Shown here in pieces: positions 1 to 8,645 of a DNA stretch of 64,000 bases (the first letter of the stretch is position 1; each line of letters begins with the position of its first letter). Origin of the DNA: Bacteroidota bacterium (GTDB lineage Bacteria > Bacteroidota > Bacteroidia > Bacteroidales > Bacteroidaceae); assembly GCA_023426145.1 (NCBI GenBank), contig JAFABG010000040.1:124001-188000 (forward strand). Direction: 5' to 3'. The position numbers and the translations under genes are program-made. The notes under the pieces were generated by a model, which saw only the letters and a program-made list of their open reading frames with translations, was not told the origin of the DNA and searched no databases.

Positions 1-1001
1 TCTTTTTCGTCTAAAAAATTGAGCTTTATGGGCTCAATTTTTTTTTCATGATGAGCAAAATCTAGGTTGGGGAGATGTCTTAAATCTTCAAGATTTAAGT
101 GCTTATCTCCTGTAACGAGCTCATCCGGTTGAATACCGAAGGCATCCATTAAGAATTTGAGAAAATCTTCTGGCATAGCTCGATCATAAACAAAACGACA
201 GACATCACCAATCTTGCGTTTTTTTACCTTCTTTTTTAGTTGCGCTACTAGATCAGCCCCTTTGGTAGTATCATCAATTAAGATGTCTGCATCCCGAGAA
301 ATTTTGATACTATAACTTGAATCAACATCATAGCCAGGGAAGATAAGGTTAAGATTTGCCTTTATTATATCTTCAGTGAATATTAAGTAATAATTATTGT
401 TGTAAGATGGGAGTTGAATAAACCGAGGCACTTTTGCATATGGTTGTTTCATCACAAAATAGTAGGGTTGGCATTTGGGCGATTCAATGTTATTTTTTTC
501 TTCCTTAGAGTAGAGGCGTATAGCTAGATAGAGCCGATTATCTCTTAAAAAGGATACTATTTTTCCTTTTAATACAGGTACAGGCTGTAAGTAAGGGAAT
601 ATTTCTTCTCTGAAAAAGTTTGTGATGAATTGTTCGTGGAAAGGCTCTACGTGGCTATCTTGATAAAATATGATGTGCTTTTTGCGTAGAGAGGGTAGTA
701 TTTTTTCTTCATAGATACGCACGCGGTCGTCCAATTGACGATTCACAACATGATTAATTTCTTCTACTAGATTACGTGCTGATTGTACTGTTTCTTCATC
801 GCTTTCTGTTGTTCCGGATGCTACAGCCTTATGATCCGCCACACGGATTTTATAGAATTCCTCTAAGTTAGAGGAGTAGATTGCAATGAAGTTAATTCGT
901 TCATATAATGGAAGATGTTCATCGAGAGCTTCGAGTAATACTCGGTAATTAAACGAAAGCCAGCTAATATCACGTTTAAAATAATTATATTTGCTTTCCA
1001 T
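1..1001 (-). CDS. ppk1: Polyphosphate kinase 1, N-terminal part (truncated by window edge)
   Basis: My reading of the minus strand from the ATG at 1001-999 is open to the left edge, giving 333 codons. It begins MESKYNYFKRDISWLSFNYR, the hallmark start of PPK1, the enzyme that polymerises the gamma phosphate of ATP into polyphosphate. What is visible is the N domain and the head domain; the two catalytic histidines of the C-terminal domains lie outside the window and cannot be checked. A -7 box of the Bacteroides type lies 18 bases upstream of the start codon, back to back with the promoter of the next gene. Family assignment is by recognition of the N-terminal sequence. The 3' end is missing only because of the window boundary. 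Confidence 0.9.
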   Translation of the reverse strand, partial: MESKYNYFKRDISWLSFNYRVLLEALDEHLPLYERINFIAIYSSNLEEFYKIRVADHKAVASGTTESDEETVQSARNLVEEINHVVNRQLDDRVRIYEEKILPSLRKKHIIFYQDSHVEPFHEQFITNFFREEIFPYLQPVPVLKGKIVSFLRDNRLYLAIRLYSKEEKNNIESPKCQPYYFVMKQPYAKVPRFIQLPSYNNNYYLIFTEDIIKANLNLIFPGYDVDSSYSIKISRDADILIDDTTKGADLVAQLKKKVKKRKIGDVCRFVYDRAMPEDFLKFLMDAFGIQPDELVTGDKHLNLEDLRHLPNLDFAHHEKKIEPIKLNFLDEK

Positions 1002-1018
1002 GTACTTTAAGATTTTTC

Positions 1019-1026
1019 CAAATATA
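1019..1026 (-). promoter_or_regulatory. -7 box for ppk1 (TAnnTTTG)
   Basis: TATATTTG on the minus strand matches the Bacteroides -7 consensus TAnnTTTG and would start transcription about 11 bases before the ppk1 ATG. No clear -33 TTTG was seen. Confidence 0.55.
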
Positions 1027-1027
1027 G

Positions 1028-1035
1028 TATCTTTG
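1028..1035 (+). promoter_or_regulatory. -7 box for the YfcE-like gene
   Basis: TATCTTTG, 21 bases before the ATG at 1057. It is separated by one base from the divergent ppk1 box. Confidence 0.5.
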
Positions 1036-1056
1036 TGTGATTAAACAAAGAAAATA

Positions 1057-1548
1057 ATGACAAGAATTGGATTGCTATCGGATACTCATGCTTATTGGGA
1101 TGATAAATATTTGGAGTATTTTGAACCGTGTGATGAAATTTGGCATGCAGGAGATATAGGCTCAGTAGAATTAGCCAACAAATTAGCTGCTTTTCGACCG
1201 CTTCGAGCTGTTTATGGTAATATTGATGGTCAAAATATTAGAAAAATGTTTCCGCAAGTAAATCGTTTTACGATAGAGGGAGCAGAGATCTTAATAAAAC
1301 ATATTGGTGGCTATCCAGGGAAATATGACCCATCAATAGTAGGTAGTTTGATGACTCGGCCCCCAAAGCTTTTTATTAGTGGGCATTCTCATATCTTGAA
1401 GATTAAATATGATAAAACGCTTAATTTGTTACACATTAATCCTGGAGCTGCAGGGAAATCAGGGTTTCATAAAGTGCGTACGATAGTTCGGTTTTCTATT
1501 GAAAATGGTGTTTTTAAAGATTTGGAGGTTATCGAATTAGCTGGATAG
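1057..1548 (+). CDS. YfcE/MJ0936-type metallophosphoesterase
   Basis: A 163-residue single-domain calcineurin-like phosphoesterase. The metal-binding motifs are all visible: D9 and H11 in LLSDTHAY, GD at 32-33, GNID at 54-57, H82 and GHSH at 109-112. The length is typical for the small YfcE/MJ0936 family, which hydrolyses phosphodiesters with two metal ions; the physiological substrate is unknown. There is no signal peptide, so it is cytoplasmic. It is transcribed divergently from ppk1 and is followed 79 bases later by rfbA on the same strand, with no functional link evident. Confidence 0.85.
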   Translation: MTRIGLLSDTHAYWDDKYLEYFEPCDEIWHAGDIGSVELANKLAAFRPLRAVYGNIDGQNIRKMFPQVNRFTIEGAEILIKHIGGYPGKYDPSIVGSLMTRPPKLFISGHSHILKIKYDKTLNLLHINPGAAGKSGFHKVRTIVRFSIENGVFKDLEVIELAG

Positions 1549-1627
1549 ATTTTTTACAGTTCATTTTGTCAGGTCGAATTTCTTTCCGACATTTGCAAAG
1601 TAGTAATAATGAATAATTCATATCACA

Positions 1628-2494
1628 ATGAAAGGAATCATTCTTGCCGGTGGAAGTGCAACTCGCCTTTATCCGCTTTCAAAAGCGATATCAAAACAAA
1701 TCATGCCAGTGTATGACAAGCCGATGATATATTATCCGTTGTCAACACTTATGTTAGCAGGAATACGGGAAGTGTTGATCATTTCTACTCCCCGTGATTT
1801 GCCAATGTTCCGTGAACTCTTGGGGTCTGGGGAAGAATTGGGAATGTCCTTTTCTTATATTGTACAAGATCAGCCTAATGGATTGGCTCAGGCTTTTGTT
1901 CTTGGAGCACCTTTCTTAAATGGAGAAGCAGGTTGTCTGATTCTTGGTGATAATTTGTTCTATGGGCAAGGGTTTTCAAGTATGCTCCAAAGGGCCTCAA
2001 AAATGGAAAAAGGAGCTTGTATCTTTGGTTACTATGTGAAAGATCCTCGTGCGTATGGAGTTGTAGAATTTGATGGTCAAGGTAAAGTTATTTCTCTTGA
2101 AGAAAAACCTCTCATTCCGAAAAGTAATTATGCTGTTCCTGGTCTTTACTTTTATGACGCATCAGTTACGGATAAAGCTGCATCGTTAGAGCCTTCTAAG
2201 CGTGGAGAGTATGAAATTACAGATCTTAATCGTATGTATCTAGAAGAAGGAACTTTGCAAGTTGAACTTTTTGGCCGTGGTTTTGCTTGGTTGGATACAG
2301 GGAATTGCGATAGCCTTCTTGAGGCTTCTAATTTTGTGGCAACAATTCAAAATAGACAAGGATTTTATGTAAGCTGCATTGAAGAGATTGCATGGAGAAA
2401 AGGATGGATTTCAACAGGACAATTAATGCTGCTTGGCGAAAAATTAGAAAAAACCGAATATGGAAAATATTTGATGGAGTTGGCTAATAATTGA
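1628..2494 (+). CDS. rfbA: Glucose-1-phosphate thymidylyltransferase
   Basis: 288 residues, the usual length. The nucleotide-binding signature GGSATRLYP is at about residues 8-16, followed by QPNGLAQAF near 79, LGDNLFYG near 107 and EEKP in the middle. The enzyme makes dTDP-glucose from glucose-1-phosphate and dTTP, the first step of the dTDP-rhamnose and related dTDP-deoxysugar pathways used for surface polysaccharides. The next gene, rfbB, follows after 24 bases and catalyses the next step, so the two are probably co-transcribed. The rfbC and rfbD partners are not in this window. Confidence 0.95.
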   Translation: MKGIILAGGSATRLYPLSKAISKQIMPVYDKPMIYYPLSTLMLAGIREVLIISTPRDLPMFRELLGSGEELGMSFSYIVQDQPNGLAQAFVLGAPFLNGEAGCLILGDNLFYGQGFSSMLQRASKMEKGACIFGYYVKDPRAYGVVEFDGQGKVISLEEKPLIPKSNYAVPGLYFYDASVTDKAASLEPSKRGEYEITDLNRMYLEEGTLQVELFGRGFAWLDTGNCDSLLEASNFVATIQNRQGFYVSCIEEIAWRKGWISTGQLMLLGEKLEKTEYGKYLMELANN

Positions 2495-2518
2495 TGTAAT
2501 CATTATAACTTATATTTT

Positions 2519-3658
2519 ATGAAGACTTACCTTATTACCGGTGCTGCTGGATTCATTGGTGCAAATTATATTAAGTATATTTTACATAAACATATAGATG
2601 TGAAATTAGTCGTTTTAGATGCTTTGACCTATGCTGGTAATTTGGGTACAATTGCAAATGATATCGACAATGAAAGATGTTTCTTTATAAAAGGAGATAT
2701 ATGTAACCGTGAAATAGTTGATAGCCTATTTGCTGAATATCGATTCGATTATGTTGTCAATTTTGCAGCTGAGAGCCACGTTGATCGTAGTATTGAGAAT
2801 CCACAATTATTTCTGATTACTAATATTTTAGGTACACAGAATTTGTTAGATTGTGCTCGTCGCGCTTGGGTGATGGGTAAAGATGAATACGGTTACCCTA
2901 CTTGGAGAAAGGGGGTTCGATATCATCAGGTTTCTACAGATGAAGTATATGGCTCTCTTGGTAGCGAAGGCTTTTTTACTGAAGAGACCCCACTATGTCC
3001 CCATAGTCCTTATAGTGCTTCAAAAGCTAGTGCGGATATGGTTGTTATGGCTTACCATGATACTTATAAAATGCCTGTATCCATCAGTCGCTGTTCGAAT
3101 AATTATGGTCCATATCATTTTCCAGAGAAGTTGATTCCATTGATTATAAAGAATATTCTCGAAGGGAAACCTTTACCTGTGTATGGAGATGGTAGCAATG
3201 TACGAGATTGGCTTTATGTTGAAGATCATTGCAAAGCAATTGATCTTATTGTGCGTGAGGGGCATGAGGGTGAAGTGTATAATGTTGGGGGGCATAATGA
3301 AAAAACAAATCTTGAGATTGTGAAACTTACGATTGCCACTATTCATAGGCTGATGACTGAAAATGAGAAATATCGTTTGGTACTAAAGAAGAAAGTCAAG
3401 GATAAAGATGGTAACATCTCGATTGATTGGATTAATCAAGACCTGATTATATTTGTAAAGGATCGTTTAGGACATGATCAACGCTATGCTATTGATCCCA
3501 TGAAAATTACGAATGCATTAGGTTGGTACCCTGAAACGAAATTTGAGAGTGGGATAGTAAAAACGATAGAATGGTATCTAAATAACCAAGCTTGGGTTGA
3601 TGAGGTTACCAGTGGAGATTATCAAGGATATTATGAGAAAATGTATGGTAAACAATAA
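2519..3658 (+). CDS. rfbB: dTDP-glucose 4,6-dehydratase
   Basis: 379 residues of the short-chain dehydrogenase/reductase family. The NAD-binding GAAGFIGANY is at 8-17; the catalytic triad region STDEVYG supplies T140, D141 and E142; Y165xxxK169 (YSASK) is intact. It converts dTDP-glucose to dTDP-4-keto-6-deoxyglucose. It is somewhat longer than the roughly 355-residue enterobacterial enzymes because of a Lys-rich insertion at about 282-310, which I recall as common in Bacteroides homologues. It directly follows rfbA. It ends only 8 bases from the convergent menA, with no terminator hairpin seen between them. Confidence 0.95.
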   Translation: MKTYLITGAAGFIGANYIKYILHKHIDVKLVVLDALTYAGNLGTIANDIDNERCFFIKGDICNREIVDSLFAEYRFDYVVNFAAESHVDRSIENPQLFLITNILGTQNLLDCARRAWVMGKDEYGYPTWRKGVRYHQVSTDEVYGSLGSEGFFTEETPLCPHSPYSASKASADMVVMAYHDTYKMPVSISRCSNNYGPYHFPEKLIPLIIKNILEGKPLPVYGDGSNVRDWLYVEDHCKAIDLIVREGHEGEVYNVGGHNEKTNLEIVKLTIATIHRLMTENEKYRLVLKKKVKDKDGNISIDWINQDLIIFVKDRLGHDQRYAIDPMKITNALGWYPETKFESGIVKTIEWYLNNQAWVDEVTSGDYQGYYEKMYGKQ

Positions 3659-3666
3659 ATCCTTTA

Positions 3667-4560
3667 TTATCCAATAATTAATCCTATTGATAGTAGGATG
3701 CCCATAAGCAGCATATTGCGAGAGGTCTCTCCTAATATGCTGTTTAATTTTTTGCCATTGTTGATTTGTACCATTTTTCGCCATGTGATGTAATGTGGAA
3801 TAAGGTAAAATAAGGGAAGAACCGTTGCGAAAATGTGGCCTTCGAAAAGAAACCAGAAGCATAGAAGAACTGCAATTAGTCCCATAAATAGATATAAATA
3901 AGCTCCGAATTTTTCTCCAAAACGAACGACTAGCGTTTGTTTACCACTTTTAGCATCTGCTTCACGATCTCTGTAATTGTTTACAACTAATAAAGTGTCA
4001 ATTAATAAGCCACAGATTAAAGATGCAATGATTGTGTCTGCCGTCAAATCTAGTGTCTGTACATAATATGTCCCGCCTACTGGGACAAATCCAAAGAAAA
4101 TAATAACTAGAACGTCTCCCCATCCATTATAGGATAATGGGTATGGTCCAGTAGTATATAAGAAGGCAAAAATGACACATGCTCCTCCCATTATCATAAG
4201 TTCCCATCCACCGTAAAATAGTAAGGTTGAACCCACTATGCAAGCAAATATAATGGTGAAAATTATTCCTTTTTTCATCGCTTGAGCTGATATCCATCCC
4301 TGTGAACAAGCACGCTCAGGACCTAATCGGTCTTCTCTATCACTTCCTTTAAGAAAATCAAAGAGATCATTAATAAAGTTGGCAGCAATTTGCATCAAGC
4401 TTGCAAATAGACAGCAGATCAGGGCAGGCAACCAATGAAAATGTCCCACCATCCCGGCAAGTGCACTTCCTACTATTACTGGAGTAATAGCACCTGTCAG
4501 AGTCTTTGGGCGAGCTGCTAATATCCATGCTTGAATTGAATTCTGCTTTATATTTTCCAT
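3667..4560 (-). CDS. menA: 1,4-dihydroxy-2-naphthoate polyprenyltransferase
   Basis: 297-residue integral membrane UbiA-family prenyltransferase. The two Asp-rich motifs are visible: NDLFDF...DRED near 62-76, and NNYRDREADAKSGK near 191-204. About eight hydrophobic segments follow the usual pattern. It attaches the polyprenyl tail to 1,4-dihydroxy-2-naphthoate in menaquinone synthesis at the inner membrane. No other men genes are nearby. Transcription is divergent from the lipoprotein phosphoesterase; a -7 box lies at 4591-4598. Confidence 0.93.
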   Translation of the reverse strand: MENIKQNSIQAWILAARPKTLTGAITPVIVGSALAGMVGHFHWLPALICCLFASLMQIAANFINDLFDFLKGSDREDRLGPERACSQGWISAQAMKKGIIFTIIFACIVGSTLLFYGGWELMIMGGACVIFAFLYTTGPYPLSYNGWGDVLVIIFFGFVPVGGTYYVQTLDLTADTIIASLICGLLIDTLLVVNNYRDREADAKSGKQTLVVRFGEKFGAYLYLFMGLIAVLLCFWFLFEGHIFATVLPLFYLIPHYITWRKMVQINNGKKLNSILGETSRNMLLMGILLSIGLIIG

Positions 4561-4590
4561 CTTTTACAGCAAATCTTTAGATTAGAATGG

Positions 4591-4598
4591 CAAAGATA
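4591..4598 (-). promoter_or_regulatory. -7 box for menA
   Basis: TATCTTTG on the minus strand, about 30 bases upstream of the menA ATG. Confidence 0.5.
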
Positions 4599-4609
4599 CA
4601 TGATTTTTC

Positions 4610-4617
4610 TATCTTTG
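4610..4617 (+). promoter_or_regulatory. -7 box for the lipoprotein phosphoesterase
   Basis: TATCTTTG, facing away from the menA box 11 bases to its left. Confidence 0.5.
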
Positions 4618-4670
4618 TTTGCCGAATGTAGGATGAATGTATAAGAATGCGAGAAAATGATCTGTTTGAG

Positions 4671-5690
4671 ATGAGAAATATATGTATATTAAAAAGTTCG
4701 TTTCTGTTGTTGAGCTTATTGCTACTTATTGCTTGTAAAAGTAAGAAAAGCATGCTTTCTCCTGCTCAATCTTCAACGACAAAGGTTGATCTTTTAAGTG
4801 AAGCTAAGCCTGTTAAATTCGATAGTATTTTTGTCTTGGATCACTCTAAACTGAGCGATATTAAGATTGAAGATAGAACAAAAAATAGGATAAGACTTCA
4901 TGATAAAATAACATCTTCTACTTATAAAGTCTCTTCTGATTATGTTGGAATAGATCGTATCGTTGAATATGATTTTAGTCATCAAGATGTTCCTGAAGCA
5001 TTTGAGGGATTTCGTATGGCTTTCATTTCCGATTTACATTATAAAAGCTTGCTAAATGAGACTGGTTTAAATAACCTTGTGAAATTGCTGAATTCGAAGA
5101 AGATTGATTTGCTATTGATGGGTGGAGATTATCAAGAAGGTTGTGAATATGTAAAACCTTTGTTCTCTGCATTAGCTCGAGTAAATACATCTATGGGAAT
5201 TTTTGGAGTTTTGGGAAACAATGATTATGAGCGTTGCTATGATGAGATCATTACTTCAATGAAACATAATGGAATACATCCTTTAGAACAACAGGTAGAT
5301 ACTTTACGTAAGGCTGGTCAACAAATCATTATTGCTGGGGTACGCAATCCTTTTGATTTAAAACGCAATGGAGTATCTCCAACTTTGCGTCTTTCACCTG
5401 ATGATTTCGTTATTCTATTAGTTCATACTCCTGACTATATTGAAGATGTTTCTGTCGAAAATACAGATCTTGCTTTGGCTGGTCATACGCATGGAGGCCA
5501 AATTCGACTTTTGGGTTATGCTCCAATACAGAATTCACATTATGGTAGTCGATTTTTAACAGGTTTGGCTTATAATTCTTCTGATATCCCTATAATAATA
5601 ACCAATGGGATCGGTACCTCTAGAATGCCAATTCGTTTAGGTGCTCCATCTGAAATTATAATGATAACTCTCCATCAATTGAAAAAGTAA
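4671..5690 (+). CDS. Calcineurin-like metallophosphoesterase, predicted lipoprotein
   Basis: Phosphoesterase of the YkuE/YaeI type with FISDLHYKS, GGDYQEG, GNNDYERC and GHTHGGQI motifs, i.e. the full two-metal site. The N-terminus MRNICILKSS followed by a Leu-rich stretch and LLIAC is a lipobox, so the protein is probably anchored in the envelope. I choose the ATG at 4671 because it gives a clean signal peptide; the in-frame ATG at 4647 would add eight residues (MRENDLFE) in front of it. Between the lipobox and the catalytic domain is a spacer of roughly 100 residues with no recognised domain. Substrate unknown; the related YkuE/YaeI group is linked to lipid phosphoesters. Confidence 0.82.
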   Translation: MRNICILKSSFLLLSLLLLIACKSKKSMLSPAQSSTTKVDLLSEAKPVKFDSIFVLDHSKLSDIKIEDRTKNRIRLHDKITSSTYKVSSDYVGIDRIVEYDFSHQDVPEAFEGFRMAFISDLHYKSLLNETGLNNLVKLLNSKKIDLLLMGGDYQEGCEYVKPLFSALARVNTSMGIFGVLGNNDYERCYDEIITSMKHNGIHPLEQQVDTLRKAGQQIIIAGVRNPFDLKRNGVSPTLRLSPDDFVILLVHTPDYIEDVSVENTDLALAGHTHGGQIRLLGYAPIQNSHYGSRFLTGLAYNSSDIPIIITNGIGTSRMPIRLGAPSEIIMITLHQLKK

Positions 5691-5769
5691 CTCGGTACTT
5701 ATAGGTCTGGGCAAATTTTAGAAGGGAATCTTGCTTAATTTTTTATATTTAAATATAGTATGCTTTTAC

Positions 5770-6360
5770 TTACTTAATAGAGCAGATATCTTTAATGCAT
5801 TCCCAAACTTTCGGATGCAAAAAGTACCTAATGTCTTTATGTTCGTTAAGTGCATTACGAATAAAAGAAGAACTAATATCAAAAGTGGGTGAGTTCACTA
5901 GGCGGGTCTTATCTGGTAATTTTTTCTCATCCACAGGAAAGTTTGGCCGTGGATAAACTAGAATTTTATTCTCTTTAATGATACGATCAGCTTGGTACCA
6001 ACGATTGAATCTATTCCAGTTATCCGAACCTATAATTAAATAAAAATCTCGTTCAGGGTACGTCTCACGTAATTTTTCTAGTGTGTGTACGCTGTATGAA
6101 GGACGTGGTAAGTGAAATTCGAAGTCTGAAGAGCTGAACTTAGGATAATCCTTTATGGCTAATTCTACTAGTTTTAGTCTAAGCTCATCAGGCCATAATT
6201 CTGCCTCTGACTTTAAAGGGTTATGAGGGCTAACCATAAACCAAATTTCATCCAACTGTTCAAACTCACAAAGATAGTTGGCTAAAGCTAAGTGCCCGAT
6301 GTGGATCGGGTTAAATGAACCACTGAAAATTCCGGTTTTCGGTTTACTTGCTTTAGTCAT
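5770..6360 (-). CDS. nadD: Nicotinate-nucleotide adenylyltransferase
   Basis: 196 residues. GSFNPIHIGHLA near 14-25 is the nucleotidyltransferase HxGH motif, and ISSSFIRNAL near 160 is the matching ISSTxIR motif. It adenylylates nicotinate mononucleotide to deamido-NAD in NAD synthesis. It is the last gene of a minus-strand operon yicC-gmk-nadD, only 7 bases after gmk. The start follows from homology and spacing. Confidence 0.95.
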   Translation of the reverse strand: MTKASKPKTGIFSGSFNPIHIGHLALANYLCEFEQLDEIWFMVSPHNPLKSEAELWPDELRLKLVELAIKDYPKFSSSDFEFHLPRPSYSVHTLEKLRETYPERDFYLIIGSDNWNRFNRWYQADRIIKENKILVYPRPNFPVDEKKLPDKTRLVNSPTFDISSSFIRNALNEHKDIRYFLHPKVWECIKDICSIK

Positions 6361-6367
6361 CTGAAGT

Positions 6368-6934
6368 TTACTCCATTAAGAAATTGCTGATCACTTTGAC
6401 AGCCTTATCAATAGCTGTTTCTAAGTCATCATTTACTATGATACAATCAAATTTAGGAGCAAAAGTCATTTCGAATTCGGCTTTTGCAATTCGGCTTTCA
6501 ATAACTTCAGGAGCATCCGTTCCTCTGCCGTTGAGTCTATGACGGAGTTCCTCTATTGATGGTGGTTGGATGAATAAGGATAAAGCCTGATCTCCATAAT
6601 GCTTTTTTATATTGCATCCACCCACTACATCTACATCGAATATGACATTTTGGCCTTGTTCCAACTGTTTGTTTACTTGTTCTTTCAATGTGCCATAATA
6701 TCGGTCTTTATAGACTTCTTCGAATTCTAAGAAATCGTTGTTTTCAATTCTTTCTCGGAATTCTTCGGGTGTAAGAAAGAAGTATTCTACGCCATGCTTC
6801 TCAGTGCCACGAGGAGGACGGCTAGTAGCTGAAATAGAGAAGGCAAGATTGAGCCCTTTTGTCAACAAGCGATTGATAATTGTAGATTTGCCCGATCCTG
6901 ATGGGGCTGAAAATATAATTAACTTACCAGACAT
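6368..6934 (-). CDS. gmk: Guanylate kinase
   Basis: 188 residues with the P-loop APSGSGKST at about 9-17, SATSRPPRGTE and the GVEYFF motif of GMP binding. It phosphorylates GMP to GDP in the cytoplasm. It lies 9 bases after yicC and 7 bases before nadD, a gene order typical of Bacteroidota. Confidence 0.96.
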   Translation of the reverse strand: MSGKLIIFSAPSGSGKSTIINRLLTKGLNLAFSISATSRPPRGTEKHGVEYFFLTPEEFRERIENNDFLEFEEVYKDRYYGTLKEQVNKQLEQGQNVIFDVDVVGGCNIKKHYGDQALSLFIQPPSIEELRHRLNGRGTDAPEVIESRIAKAEFEMTFAPKFDCIIVNDDLETAIDKAVKVISNFLME

Positions 6935-6943
6935 CTAAATTGA

Positions 6944-7822
6944 TTACATTACGTTTAAAACTTGTTCTTTAATCTGCTCCAATTCATCTTTCATCTGAAC
7001 AACTATTTTTTGCATCTCAGCATGGTTTGATTTACTTCCAAGAGTATTTATTTCACGTCCCATTTCTTGCGCAATAAATCCGAGTTTTTTCCCTTGGCCA
7101 TTACCGCTTTCCATTGTACTTATGAAATATTTCAGATGATTACTAAGCCGTTGCTTTTCTTCATTGACATCCAGTTTTTCGATGTAATAGATAAGTTCTT
7201 GCTCAAGTCTATTTTTATCATAATCTACACTTAATGTTTTTTCAAGTGCATCAGTGATCCGTTCCTTAACTTTTTCTACCCGTTCTTTTTCAAAAGGTGC
7301 TATCTTTTCTAATAGTTGGTATATATTGGCGATTTTTTCGCGGAATTTCTTTTCTAAAGCCGCTCCTTCTTGTTTACGGAAACTTACTAAATGTTCTATA
7401 GCTTCGCGCACAGTTCCATGAACTGTTTCCCATTCTTCTTCTGAAAGTTCTTGGATGTCAGTCCTTGTCATTACATCTGGCATGCGAAGCAGAGTTTGAA
7501 ACCAATCTGAAGGTAATGCAATATTTAGTTTTTCAGAAATAGCAAGAATTTGTTTGTAATAGCCTTCAACGAGTACTTGATTAATTGGAATTGCGATTTC
7601 TAGTCCTTCTTTTTTTTCTATCCAAAGGCTGAAGTCAACTTTTCCTCGTTCCAAGGTCTTCGAAACTTCATTACGAATTTCGATTTCTTTTTCACGGTAA
7701 GCTGGAGCAATACGTGTAGATAGATCCATCGCTTTACTGTTGAGCGACTTAATTTCTACGTTTATCTTTTTCTCAGAAAGTTCGGCTGTAGCTTTGCCAT
7801 AACCTGTCATAGACTGTATCAT
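6944..7822 (-). CDS. yicC: YicC family endoribonuclease-like protein
   Basis: 292 residues, full length for the YicC/YloC family. It starts MIQSMTGYGKA, the conserved N-terminal signature, and ends with the DUF1732 region (LGFIAQEMGREINTLGSKSN). Family members have been described as endoribonucleases with roles in stationary-phase survival; the target here is unknown. It is the first gene of the yicC-gmk-nadD operon, with a -7 box at 7840-7847. Confidence 0.92.
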   Translation of the reverse strand: MIQSMTGYGKATAELSEKKINVEIKSLNSKAMDLSTRIAPAYREKEIEIRNEVSKTLERGKVDFSLWIEKKEGLEIAIPINQVLVEGYYKQILAISEKLNIALPSDWFQTLLRMPDVMTRTDIQELSEEEWETVHGTVREAIEHLVSFRKQEGAALEKKFREKIANIYQLLEKIAPFEKERVEKVKERITDALEKTLSVDYDKNRLEQELIYYIEKLDVNEEKQRLSNHLKYFISTMESGNGQGKKLGFIAQEMGREINTLGSKSNHAEMQKIVVQMKDELEQIKEQVLNVM

Positions 7823-7839
7823 AACCTTAAAGTTTTGTG

Positions 7840-7847
7840 CAAAAGTA
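7840..7847 (-). promoter_or_regulatory. -7 box for the yicC-gmk-nadD operon
   Basis: TACTTTTG on the minus strand, 18 bases upstream of the yicC ATG. Confidence 0.55.
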
Positions 7848-7879
7848 CACGAATATTTTAAGAATTGGAAATAAACATG

Positions 7880-7887
7880 TAAATTTG
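7880..7887 (+). promoter_or_regulatory. -7 box for tsaB
   Basis: TAAATTTG, 25 bases upstream of the tsaB ATG and divergent from the yicC box. Confidence 0.5.
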
Positions 7888-7912
7888 CATCAATTTAATA
7901 ACCTGTTTTTTT

Positions 7913-8602
7913 ATGTCGTGTATATTGAACATTGAAACCTCTACCACCGTTTGCTCGGTAGCGGCTAGTCAAGATGGACAGACGATTTTTGTGAAAGAAG
8001 ACTTGCAAGGCCCTTCACACGCCGTGTCTTTAGGAGTATTTGTAGATGAAGCGCTATCATTTATTGATAGCCATGCCATACCTTTGGATGCTGTGGCTGT
8101 GAGTTGTGGTCCTGGTTCTTATACAGGTTTGCGAATAGGAGTATCTATGGCTAAAGGCATTTGCTATGGACGCAATGTTCCGCTGATTGGCTTATCTACT
8201 TTAGCTATTTTAAGTGTGCCTGTATTGCTCAATCATGAATTGCCGGAAAATGCATTACTTTGCCCGATGATTGACGCTCGTCGTATGGAAGTATATGCTG
8301 CTATTTATGACCGCGCATTGAATGTTAAGCGTGAAGTTGCAGCTGAGATTGTTGATGAGAACTCTTATTTGGAATATTTGGATGAGGCACCTGTTTACTT
8401 TTATGGGAATGGTGCCGCTAAATGCCGTGAGAAGATCATACATCCTAATGCTCATTTTATTGATGATATACATCCTTTGGCAAAAATGATGTTTCCTCTA
8501 TCAGAAAAGGCTGTTGCAGAAAATGATTATAAAGATGTAGCCTATTTTGAACCCTTTTATTTAAAAGAATTTGTAGCTTCGCAGCCAAAGAAAATCTTTT
8601 AA
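7913..8602 (+). CDS. tsaB: tRNA threonylcarbamoyladenosine biosynthesis protein TsaB
   Basis: 229 residues of the ASKHA-fold TsaB/YeaZ family. It starts CILNIETSTTVCSVA and carries GPGSYTGLRIG near 66-76 and the conserved ARRMEVYAA. TsaB is the non-catalytic partner of TsaD in t6A37 modification of ANN-decoding tRNAs. It is first in a long plus-strand run of housekeeping genes and lies 43 bases before the DUF4290 gene. Confidence 0.94.
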   Translation: MSCILNIETSTTVCSVAASQDGQTIFVKEDLQGPSHAVSLGVFVDEALSFIDSHAIPLDAVAVSCGPGSYTGLRIGVSMAKGICYGRNVPLIGLSTLAILSVPVLLNHELPENALLCPMIDARRMEVYAAIYDRALNVKREVAAEIVDENSYLEYLDEAPVYFYGNGAAKCREKIIHPNAHFIDDIHPLAKMMFPLSEKAVAENDYKDVAYFEPFYLKEFVASQPKKIF

Positions 8603-8645
8603 TTTTACATGCTTTTGATTTTTAAAATAAACTCATAAATTTAGA

